A program made the translations under genes and the position numbers. From an uncultured Altererythrobacter sp. (lineage in GTDB: Bacteria; Pseudomonadota; Alphaproteobacteria; Sphingomonadales; Sphingomonadaceae), in the NCBI GenBank assembly GCA_946886175.1, contig CAMPIA010000087.1:1-5957 (forward strand): 5,957 bases of DNA, in the 5' to 3' direction. Numbering within the stretch: position 1 is the first letter of the stretch; the number at the start of each line of letters is the position of its first letter. Below the pieces are notes generated by a model that did not search any database, was not told where the DNA came from, and saw only the letters and a program-made list of their open reading frames with translations. This document shows positions 1-5,015 of the stretch, in pieces.

Positions 1-679
1 TCGGCTTGTTGGCGATCAGCTTGCCGTGGTTGATGATCGCGATCCGGTCGCACAGTTGCTCGGCTTCCTCCAGGTAGTGCGTGGTCAGCACCACGGTGAC
101 GCCCTGCCCGTTGAGTTCGGTCACCAGCTCCCACAACTGCCGGCGCAGCTCGACATCGACCCCGGCGGTCGGCTCGTCGAGCACGAGGATCGGGGGCGAA
201 TGGACCATCGCCTTGGCGATCAGCAGCCGCCGCTTCATTCCGCCCGAAAGCGTCCGCGCATAGGCGTCGCGCTTGTCCGACAGGTGGACCGCGGCGAGCA
301 GCTCCTCGCTGCGCCGGTCGCGTTTGGGCACGCCGTAGAATCCGCCCTGGTTCTCGAGCACCTCGAACGGGGTGAAGAACGGGTCGAAGACGATTTCCTG
401 CGGCACGATGCCGATCATCCGCTTGGCGTTGCGCGGGCTGCGATCGATGTCGAAACCCCAGATCTCCGCCCCGCCGCCGGTCTTTGTCACCAGCCCGGCG
501 AGGATGTTGATCAGGGTCGACTTGCCCGCGCCGTTGGGGCCGAGCAGACCGAAGATCTGCCCCTGCGGAACGTCGAAGCTGACGCCGTCGAGCGCGAGCT
601 TGCCCTGCGCCCCCTTTTCCCCGGCATAGCGCTTGGTCAGGTCGCGGATCGCGATGGCGGGCTCGGAAGTCTCGGTCAT
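1..679 (-). CDS. YadG-like ABC transporter ATP-binding protein (partial, C-terminus beyond left edge)
   Basis: This is the cytoplasmic ATPase subunit of an ABC transporter; it would hydrolyse ATP to drive a separate membrane permease. The 226 visible residues carry a complete nucleotide-binding core: Walker A GPNGAGKST (47-55), Q-loop Q94 in IVPQE, signature LSGGMKRR (144-151), Walker B ILVLDEP (164-170), D-loop AGVD (172-175) and H-loop H201 in LTTHYLEEAE. The combination of NAKR, VPQE, YGV, ELRR and THYLEEAE around these motifs closely resembles E. coli YadG (about 308 aa, recalled from memory), whose permease partner is YadH. By that comparison about 80 C-terminal residues are missing, and a YadH-like permease may follow outside the window. 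The ATG at 679-677 fits the family N-terminus, though no clear Shine-Dalgarno precedes it. It is transcribed divergently from the zinc-finger gene. The substrate cannot be read from the ATPase alone. Confidence 0.93.
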   Translation of the reverse strand, partial: MTETSEPAIAIRDLTKRYAGEKGAQGKLALDGVSFDVPQGQIFGLLGPNGAGKSTLINILAGLVTKTGGGAEIWGFDIDRSPRNAKRMIGIVPQEIVFDPFFTPFEVLENQGGFYGVPKRDRRSEELLAAVHLSDKRDAYARTLSGGMKRRLLIAKAMVHSPPILVLDEPTAGVDVELRRQLWELVTELNGQGVTVVLTTHYLEEAEQLCDRIAIINHGKLIANKP

Positions 680-769
680 GCGCGCCCACTTGGGCTTTGC
701 CGCGCGCGAGGTAAAGGGTCGGGCCGTGCCTAGTTGCGCGCGGGGCCGCATGGCTTTATCGGCCGCCAC
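680..769. promoter_or_regulatory. Divergent intergenic region between the ABC ATPase and zinc-finger genes
   Basis: These 90 bp must hold the promoters of two outward-facing genes. I see no consensus -35/-10 pair for the ABC gene. On the plus strand a TTTATC hexamer (755-760) ends 9 nt before the zinc-finger ATG and could be a -10 element, with a poor TTGCGC (734-739) as -35. An imperfect inverted repeat, CTTTGCC (695-701) and GGTAAAG (710-716) with one mismatched pair and an 8-bp spacer, lies between the genes and could be an operator. All of this is weak pattern evidence. Confidence 0.3.
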
Positions 770-1030
770 ATGGACATTCCGCCGCCCGAAACGACTCTGG
801 TCGACCAGCCCCGCGTCAAATGCGACGGCGCCGAAGCGATCCGCGCCGGCGACCGCTACCAGCCCTCGGCGCTGGGCCACCCGCGGGTGTGGCTCGAGAT
901 CGACGAGCACGGCTACGTCGATTGCGGTTATTGCGACCGCCGTTTCGTACTGCGTGGCGGCCCGGCAGACGGGGCCAACCAGGCCGCGCTGGAAGACATC
1001 TCCGCCGGGGCCGATCCGGGCCACCGCTGA
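770..1030 (+). CDS. CHCC-type zinc-finger protein (NDUFS6-like)
   Basis: This is an 86-residue protein with the zf-CHCC pattern: C18 (VKCDG), H37 (GHPRVWLEI) and the C52-x2-C55 pair (DCGYCDRRF), which together would bind one zinc. The family includes the NDUFS6 (13 kDa) accessory subunit of mitochondrial complex I. Alphaproteobacterial complex I is known to have homologues of this subunit, so a role in NADH:quinone oxidoreductase is plausible but is inferred from family membership. The ATG at 770 was chosen because the protein then begins MDIPPPE, just ahead of the conserved region. An in-frame TTG at 734 would add 12 residues without conserved character. No Shine-Dalgarno is visible before 770. 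The stop lies 31 bp before the tldD start, and a candidate tldD promoter overlaps the final codons. Confidence 0.85.
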   Translation: MDIPPPETTLVDQPRVKCDGAEAIRAGDRYQPSALGHPRVWLEIDEHGYVDCGYCDRRFVLRGGPADGANQAALEDISAGADPGHR

Positions 1031-1061
1031 CATTTTTCACGGCATGCCTATATCGCATGCC
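1027..1061 (+). promoter_or_regulatory. Candidate tldD promoter with -10 inside a 7-bp inverted repeat
   Basis: CTGACA (1027-1032, five of six bases matching the TTGACA -35) is followed after 16 bp by TATATC (1049-1054, a fair -10). Seven bases later comes the ATG at 1062, so transcription would be expected to start at or next to the A of that codon. The -10 is enclosed by a perfect inverted repeat, GGCATGC (1041-1047) and GCATGCC (1055-1061), with CTATATC between the arms. Such placement is typical of an operator where a repressor blocks polymerase. The -35 overlaps the stop codon of the zinc-finger gene. The sequences are directly visible; promoter and operator function is inferred. Confidence 0.5.
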
Positions 1062-2492
1062 ATGATCGCTCCCCCGACAGACCCGCGCGCCTTTCTCTAC
1101 GGCGAAGGCAAGCTCGATCCGGAACGCGCCGCGGCGCTGACCGCGCAGCTTCTCGAGCGGTGCGACGACGGCGAGCTCTACCTGCAATACACCGCGCGCG
1201 AGATGCTGGCGTTCGACGACGGGCGGCTGAAGATCGCCGACTATGCGCGCGATTCGGGCTTCGGCCTGCGCGGCGTCTCGGGCGAAACCACCGGCTTCGC
1301 GCACGCCAATGCGATCGACGAGGCCGCGATCCGCCGCGCGGGCGAGACGCTGCAACTGCTCGACCCGGCCGCTGGTGCGCTCGGCGCCCCGCCGCCGGGC
1401 AGCAACCGCCACCTCTACACCGCCGACAACCCGCTCGACGCAGTGCCGTTTGCCGACAAGGTCGCGCTGCTCGAGGCGATCGACGCCGCCGCGCGCGCGC
1501 GCGATCCGCGCGTGGCGCAAGTCACCGCGAGCCTGCTCGCGAGCTGGAGCGTGGTCGAGATCGTGCGCCCCGACGGCTTCGTCGCCACCGACGTGCGCCC
1601 GCTGGTGCGCCTGAACGTCGGCGTGGTCGCCGAAGCGAACGGGCGGCGCGAACGCGGCAGCTTCGGTTTCGGCGGGCGCTATCTCTACGACAAGCTGCTC
1701 GAGCCCGCCGAATGGAACCGCGCGGTGGACGAGGCGGTGCGCCAGGCGCTGGTCAACCTCGACAGCGTCGACGCCCCCGCGGGCGAGATGCCGGTGCTGC
1801 TCGGCCCCGGCTGGCCCGGGGTGCTGCTGCACGAGGCGGTCGGCCACGGGCTCGAGGGCGATTTCAACCGCAAGGGCACCAGCGCCTTCTCGGGCCGGAT
1901 CGGCGAACGCGTCGCGGCGCCGGGGGTGACGGTGGTCGACGACGGTTCGATCCGCGACCGGCGCGGCTCGCTTTCGATCGACGACGAGGGCACGCCGACC
2001 CGCGAGACCGTGCTGATCGAGGACGGCGTGCTCAAGGGCTACATGCAGGACCGGATGAACGCGCGGCTGATGGGCGTGGAAGCCACCGGCAACGGGCGGC
2101 GCGAAAGCTTCGAACATGCGCCGATGCCGCGCATGACCAACACCTTCATGCGCGGCGGCGGCGACGATCCGGCCGAGCTGCTCGGTCGCATGAAGAAGGG
2201 CATCTTCGCCAAGAGCTTCGGCGGCGGGCAGGTCGATATCGTGAGCGGCAAGTTCGTGTTCTCGTGCACCGAGGCCTATCTGGTGGAAGACGGCAAGCTG
2301 GGCGCGCCGATCAAGGGCGCCACGCTGATCGGCGACGGGCCGAGCGTGCTTACCCGGGTTTCGGGCATCGGCAACGATATGGCGTTGGACGAAGGCGTCG
2401 GCGTGTGCGGCAAGGGCGGGCAATCGGTGCCCGCCGGCGTCGGCCAGCCGACGCTGCTGGTCGATCGCCTGACGGTGGGCGGAACCGCCTGA
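1062..2492 (+). CDS. tldD: Metalloprotease TldD
   Basis: This 476-residue protein matches the TldD family along its whole length (E. coli TldD is 481 aa). TldD is the catalytic zinc subunit of the cytoplasmic TldD/TldE (PmbA) heterodimer, which degrades unfolded peptides, matures microcin B17 and is linked to CcdA turnover in E. coli. The N-terminal domain carries family blocks such as GVSGETTGFAHAN and DVRPLVRL. The metal site is intact: HEAVGH (257-262) in HEAVGHGLEGDFNRKGTS supplies two histidines and the catalytic Glu258, and C449 in GVGVCGKGGQ matches the cysteine ligand of E. coli TldD. The C-terminus is the usual DRLTVGGTA. The ATG at 1062 (start MIAPPTD) is preferred because a promoter points to it; an in-frame ATG at 1044 would give 482 residues. 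Neither has a Shine-Dalgarno. No pmbA is present here. Confidence 0.97.
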   Translation: MIAPPTDPRAFLYGEGKLDPERAAALTAQLLERCDDGELYLQYTAREMLAFDDGRLKIADYARDSGFGLRGVSGETTGFAHANAIDEAAIRRAGETLQLLDPAAGALGAPPPGSNRHLYTADNPLDAVPFADKVALLEAIDAAARARDPRVAQVTASLLASWSVVEIVRPDGFVATDVRPLVRLNVGVVAEANGRRERGSFGFGGRYLYDKLLEPAEWNRAVDEAVRQALVNLDSVDAPAGEMPVLLGPGWPGVLLHEAVGHGLEGDFNRKGTSAFSGRIGERVAAPGVTVVDDGSIRDRRGSLSIDDEGTPTRETVLIEDGVLKGYMQDRMNARLMGVEATGNGRRESFEHAPMPRMTNTFMRGGGDDPAELLGRMKKGIFAKSFGGGQVDIVSGKFVFSCTEAYLVEDGKLGAPIKGATLIGDGPSVLTRVSGIGNDMALDEGVGVCGKGGQSVPAGVGQPTLLVDRLTVGGTA

Positions 2493-2553
2493 GCGGCGCA
2501 CGCCGACACGCCTCGCTCATGCGGCATTCAGATGAATATGCTAGAGAACAAAT
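2493..2553 (+). promoter_or_regulatory. Candidate promoter region of the small secreted-protein cluster
   Basis: This 61-bp gap becomes clearly more AT-rich near its end. TATGCT (2537-2542) is a plausible -10 and would start transcription about 4-5 nt before the ATG at 2554, giving a very short leader. The -35 position (around 2514-2519, CGCTCA) is poor. A small perfect inverted repeat, ATTCA-GA-TGAAT (2526-2537), overlaps the first base of the -10 and might bind a regulator. No strong Shine-Dalgarno is present. I see no convincing terminator for tldD. Confidence 0.35.
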
Positions 2554-2982
2554 ATGAAACACAGCAAGCCTTTCCGACTCGCGGCCGCCGCCGCCTCGGT
2601 GGCGCTATGTGCGCCGCTCGCGGCCGCCGCGGACGAGCAGAGCGCGGGCGAACGCGAGCTCGCCGAGATCCTCGATGGGCGCGTTCCGGGTGAACCGGTC
2701 GATTGCCTGAGCGACGCCGAGAGCGATCGCATGCAGATTGTCGACGACACCGCCTTCGTGTTCCGCGACGGCGCCACGATCTACGTCAATCGCCCGCGCG
2801 GCGCGCGCGTGCTCGATCGCAGCGATCTGCCGGTGTTCCACCAGCTCGGCACGCAGCTCTGCCGGCTCGACCGCGTGGAATTGCGCGACCGCATCGGCGG
2901 CATTCCCGGGCCGGTGATCGTGCTCGACGAATTTATCCCCTATAGCAAGACTGCCGGCGAAAGCGCCGGCGAAGGAGGCTGA
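2554..2982 (+). CDS. Small secreted two-cysteine protein, first of a tandem paralog pair
   Basis: This 142-residue protein has no function I recognise. It starts with a Sec signal peptide: basic MKHSKPFR, an alanine-rich core, and likely signal peptidase I cleavage near AAAA/DE (26/27). C19 lies in the hydrophobic core but follows VAL, a poor lipobox, so a lipoprotein is unlikely. The mature part has ELAEILDGRVPGEPVDC (35-51), a TAFVFRDGATIYVNRP block (66-81), LC at 102-103 and EFIPYSK near the end. C51 and C103 are the only mature cysteines and could form a disulfide in the periplasm. All these blocks recur in the next gene, so the two are paralogs. I associate this pattern with uncharacterised sphingomonad proteins, from memory only. 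The tail (AGESAGEGG) is a low-complexity repeat that overlaps the next gene's ribosome binding site. Confidence 0.85.
   Translation: MKHSKPFRLAAAAASVALCAPLAAAADEQSAGERELAEILDGRVPGEPVDCLSDAESDRMQIVDDTAFVFRDGATIYVNRPRGARVLDRSDLPVFHQLGTQLCRLDRVELRDRIGGIPGPVIVLDEFIPYSKTAGESAGEGG
2953..2978 (+). promoter_or_regulatory. Intercistronic GCCGGC hairpin followed by a strong Shine-Dalgarno
   Basis: Two copies of the palindrome GCCGGC (2953-2958 and 2965-2970) flank GAAAGC and can pair into a 6-bp GC-only stem with a 6-nt loop. Two bases later comes AAGGAGG (2972-2978), the strongest Shine-Dalgarno on the plus strand here, 5 nt before the ATG at 2984. This fixes the second paralog's start. The hairpin could slow ribosomes or protect the message, but it also simply encodes the repeated AGES/AGEG tail of the first protein. 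Confidence 0.5.
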
Positions 2983-2983
2983 C

Positions 2984-3394
2984 ATGAAGACAGCAACCCT
3001 TATTTCCGCATTCGCCGCGGGCGTGATGCTCGCCGCGCCCGCCGCCGCCGAAGAGGGCCGGACCAAAGGCCAGGCGGAGCTCGCCGAGTTGCTCGAAGGC
3101 CGGGTGGCGGGTGAACCCCAGTCGTGCGTGCGGACTTTCCCCAACACGCCCTTCAACATCATCGACAAGACCGCGCTCGTGGTCGAGCGGGGCCGGACGA
3201 TCTACGTCAACATTCCGCAGCATCCCGAATCGCTCGACGACGACGATGTCCTGAAGATCAAGAAGTTCGGCAGCGGCACGCGGCTGTGCCGCAGCGATAC
3301 CATCACCACCTTCAACACGAACGGCGGATTCTACACCGGCAACGTCTTCCTCGGCGACTTCGTCCCCTACACCAGGGTCGAAAGCGACAGCTAA
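2984..3394 (+). CDS. Small secreted two-cysteine protein, second of a tandem paralog pair
   Basis: This 136-residue protein is the paralog of the gene just upstream; its function is unknown. It has a signal peptide (MKTATLISAFAAGVMLAAPAAA, probable cleavage at AAA/EE, 22/23). Shared blocks are ELAELLEGRVAGEP (32-45) ending in C48, TALVVERGRTIYVN (63-76), RLC at 100-102 and GDFVPYTR near the C-terminus. C48 and C102 occupy the same positions as the cysteine pair in the neighbour (spacing 54 versus 52). It differs in an acidic SLDDDD stretch (83-88) followed by a lysine-rich KIKKF, and in a Thr/Asn-rich segment (TTFNTNGG, 108-115). The start is set by AAGGAGG 5 nt upstream; one base separates it from the previous stop, so the two genes are almost certainly cotranscribed and translationally coupled. 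The fold is probably a small beta-rich periplasmic domain, which is inference. Confidence 0.87.
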   Translation: MKTATLISAFAAGVMLAAPAAAEEGRTKGQAELAELLEGRVAGEPQSCVRTFPNTPFNIIDKTALVVERGRTIYVNIPQHPESLDDDDVLKIKKFGSGTRLCRSDTITTFNTNGGFYTGNVFLGDFVPYTRVESDS

Positions 3395-3403
3395 GCCGGG
3401 ATC

Positions 3404-3952
3404 GTGACCGTCGCCCGGCGCCGCTGGGCGGCGGAATTGCTCCATGTCTGGTTCCACCATTTGGGCCCGGCCGACTGGTACCGCGGCGGCCCCGAAGTCG
3501 ATGCGCTGCTGCGCCGCCGCTTCGCAGCCGAGTGGCGCGCCCTGCGCCAGCGGCCCGCGCACGAATTCCTGACCGGGCCGCGGACCGCGCAAGCGGCGGT
3601 GCTGCTGTTCGATCAGGTGCCGCGCAATCTGTTTCGCGACGATCCGCGCGCTTTCGCGACCGATCCGCTGGCCCGCGCCATCGCCAGGGCGATGATCGCG
3701 CGCGGGTGGGACGAGACTTTGCCGGGCCGCGAGCGCGCCTTCGTGGGCATGCCCCTGATGCACAGCGAGCATATCGCCGACCAGCGCGCCTCGCTGGCCT
3801 ATTTCGCCAGCGAGGCCGCCAACCGCGCGTTCGCCCGGAGCCACTATCGGATGATCGCGCGCTTCGGCCGCTTCCCGCACCGCAACCGCGTGCTCGGGCG
3901 CGCATCCACGCCCGCCGAGGAGCGCGCTATCGCCGCCGGATTTGCGTGGTAG
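3404..3952 (+). CDS. DUF924 family protein
   Basis: This 182-residue protein carries the DUF924 signatures: HVWFHHLGPADWYRGG (14-29), LLFDQVPRNLFRDDPRAFATDP (67-88, family core DQxPRNxxR), FVGMPLMHSE (113-122) and RFGRFPHRNRVLGRASTPAEE (153-173). The family is predicted to be all-helical and TPR-like; its biochemical function is not established to my knowledge. No signal peptide or membrane segment is seen, so it is probably cytoplasmic. GTG at 3404 is the first possible start: it lies in the same frame as the preceding paralog, only three codons after its TAA (3392-3394). The GGGA at 3398-3401 is too close to be a good Shine-Dalgarno, so translation may depend on coupling. An in-frame TTG at 3437 (residue 12) is an alternative but would cut into the region just before the conserved block. 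Confidence 0.9.
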   Translation: MTVARRRWAAELLHVWFHHLGPADWYRGGPEVDALLRRRFAAEWRALRQRPAHEFLTGPRTAQAAVLLFDQVPRNLFRDDPRAFATDPLARAIARAMIARGWDETLPGRERAFVGMPLMHSEHIADQRASLAYFASEAANRAFARSHYRMIARFGRFPHRNRVLGRASTPAEERAIAAGFAW

Positions 3953-3957
3953 CCGCT

Positions 3958-3980
3958 CGGGCGGTGCCCTAGGCCGCCCG
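3958..3980. terminator. Possible bidirectional terminator hairpin between convergent genes
   Basis: A perfect 7-bp GC-only inverted repeat, CGGGCGG (3958-3964) and CCGCCCG (3974-3980) with a 9-nt loop, sits where the DUF924 and flavin oxidoreductase genes converge, overlapping the latter's last codons. No T-run follows on either strand, so it is not a standard intrinsic terminator. A competing smaller hairpin, CCGC-TCGG-GCGG (3953-3964), uses some of the same bases. Position supports a transcription-end role; sequence only partly does. Confidence 0.35.
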
Positions 3981-4943
3981 CAAAGCGTTCATCCGGTCGA
4001 TGATCTCGCCCGCTTCGCGCATGATCCGCTCGATCAGCTCTTGGCAGGTCGGGATGTCGTACACGAGGCCGGCGACCATGCCGCAGCTCCACGCGCCGCG
4101 ATCCATCTCGCCCTCGCGCATGATCGAGGGATAGACGCCCGCGACTTCCTCGATGATATCCTCGAACTTGAGGTCGGCGCCGAGCGCGCGCTCCTTCTCG
4201 AGCAGCCGCTCGACCGCGTCGTTGGTCAGCACCCGCTCGGTATTGCGCAGCGGGCGCATGACCAGCCGCGTGTCGAGCTCGCTGGCGTGGAGGATCGCCT
4301 GCTTGACGTTGTCGTGCACCGGCGCTTCCTTCGTCGCGATGAAGCGCGTGCCCATGTTCATCCCCGCCGCGCCGAACGCGAGGCTGGCGACGAGGCTGCG
4401 CCCGTCGGCCATGCCGCCGCTCGAGACGAACGGAATTTCGAGCTCGTCCGCCGCGCGCGGGAGGAGGATGAAATTGGGCACGTCGTCCTCGCCCGGGTGC
4501 CCGCCGCACTCGAACCCGTCGACCGAGACCGCGTCGCACCCGATCGACTGCGCCTTCAGCGCGTGGCGCACGCTGGTGCACTTGTGGATCACCTTGATCC
4601 CCGCGTCCTTGAGATGGGGCAGCACCGCCTGCGGGTTGTTGCCCGCGGTCTCGACCGCCTTGACCCCGCCCTCGACGATGGCGCGGATATAGCCCGGATA
4701 GTCGGGCGCGTTGACCGTGGGCAGGAAGGTCAGGTTCACCCCGAACGGCTTGTCGGTCATGTCGCGGCAGCGCGCGATCTCGTTGGCGAGGTCGGCCGGG
4801 GTCTTCTGCGTCAGCCCGGTGATGATCCCCAGCCCGCCCGCATTCGACACCGCCGCCGCCATCTCGGCAAACCCGACATAGTGCATCCCGCCCTGGATGA
4901 TCGGATGCTCGATGCCGAACATTTCGGTGATCGCGGTCTTCAT
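3969..4943 (-). CDS. Nitronate monooxygenase-like NAD(P)H-dependent flavin oxidoreductase
   Basis: This 324-residue protein is a soluble FMN-binding TIM-barrel enzyme of the nitronate monooxygenase (formerly 2-nitropropane dioxygenase) family. Nitronate monooxygenases oxidise alkyl nitronates with O2; many relatives have other or unknown flavin chemistry, so the substrate is uncertain. Features are the N-terminal HPIIQGGMHYVG (13-24) and NAGGLGIITG (34-43), the VDGFECGGHPG loop (141-151) with H149 at the position of the family's catalytic histidine, SSGGMADGRS (174-183) and NMGTRF (196-201), expected to hold the FMN phosphate. The C-terminal helical part (from about 215) is acidic and ends LRAA. 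The start is ATG 4943-4941, 7 nt after GGGAGGA, a strong Shine-Dalgarno; an upstream in-frame ATG (5006) would add 21 residues unlike the family. It lies downstream of the NhaC gene and converges with DUF924. Confidence 0.93.
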   Translation of the reverse strand: MKTAITEMFGIEHPIIQGGMHYVGFAEMAAAVSNAGGLGIITGLTQKTPADLANEIARCRDMTDKPFGVNLTFLPTVNAPDYPGYIRAIVEGGVKAVETAGNNPQAVLPHLKDAGIKVIHKCTSVRHALKAQSIGCDAVSVDGFECGGHPGEDDVPNFILLPRAADELEIPFVSSGGMADGRSLVASLAFGAAGMNMGTRFIATKEAPVHDNVKQAILHASELDTRLVMRPLRNTERVLTNDAVERLLEKERALGADLKFEDIIEEVAGVYPSIMREGEMDRGAWSCGMVAGLVYDIPTCQELIERIMREAGEIIDRMNALRAA

Positions 4944-4950
4944 GCTGGCT

Positions 4951-4957
4951 TCCTCCC
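4951..4957 (-). promoter_or_regulatory. Strong ribosome binding site deciding the flavin oxidoreductase start
   Basis: Read on the minus strand, these bases are GGGAGGA, 7 nt before the ATG at 4943. This match to the anti-Shine-Dalgarno favours that start over the upstream in-frame ATG at 5006-5004. Confidence 0.8.
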
Positions 4958-4963
4958 GGTCGA

Positions 4964-4990
4964 ATTGCGTTTTGCAACGAGTGTCGCAAT
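4964..4990. promoter_or_regulatory. Operator-like inverted repeats upstream of the flavin oxidoreductase gene
   Basis: In the 72-bp gap between the NhaC stop and the oxidoreductase start lies a locally AT-richer segment with a perfect 6-bp inverted repeat, ATTGCG (4964-4969) and CGCAAT (4985-4990), 15 bp apart. Nested within it is a second pair, TTGC (4965-4968) and GCAA (4974-4977), 5 bp apart. TTGC/GCAA half-sites are common for small dimeric repressors such as MarR- or TetR-type proteins. The site ends about 20 nt before the start codon, where a repressor could block transcription. I could not find a convincing -35/-10 pair. Confidence 0.35.
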
Positions 4991-5015
4991 CGGACCGAGG
5001 TGGCAAGCGCAGCGC

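Noticed and set aside
26..733. Plus-strand open frame opposite the ABC ATPase gene.
   Set aside because: The minus strand here encodes every expected ABC motif; the plus-strand product is an antisense shadow.
633..1043. Extension of the tldD frame far upstream to 633, crossing the zinc-finger gene.
   Set aside because: The added residues lack family similarity and overlap the conserved CHCC protein in another frame; TldD length fits a start at 1062 or 1044.
1490..1503. (CG)7 run with Z-DNA potential inside tldD.
   Set aside because: It encodes Ala/Arg codons in a very GC-rich gene and is a plausible codon-bias by-product.
2478..2489. GGCGG-AA-CCGCC as a tldD terminator.
   Set aside because: The loop is only 2 nt, no T-run follows, and the bases encode the conserved Gly-Gly-Thr-Ala end of TldD.
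816..2501. A very long open frame on the minus strand opposite tldD.
   Set aside because: It is antisense to a fully conserved tldD. It is rich in Arg, Ala, His and Gly without domain motifs, as expected opposite GC-rich coding DNA.
2605..2612. C19 of the first secreted protein as a lipoprotein cysteine.
   Set aside because: The preceding residues Val-Ala-Leu lack the small residue needed at -1, and a standard signal peptidase I site follows a few residues later.
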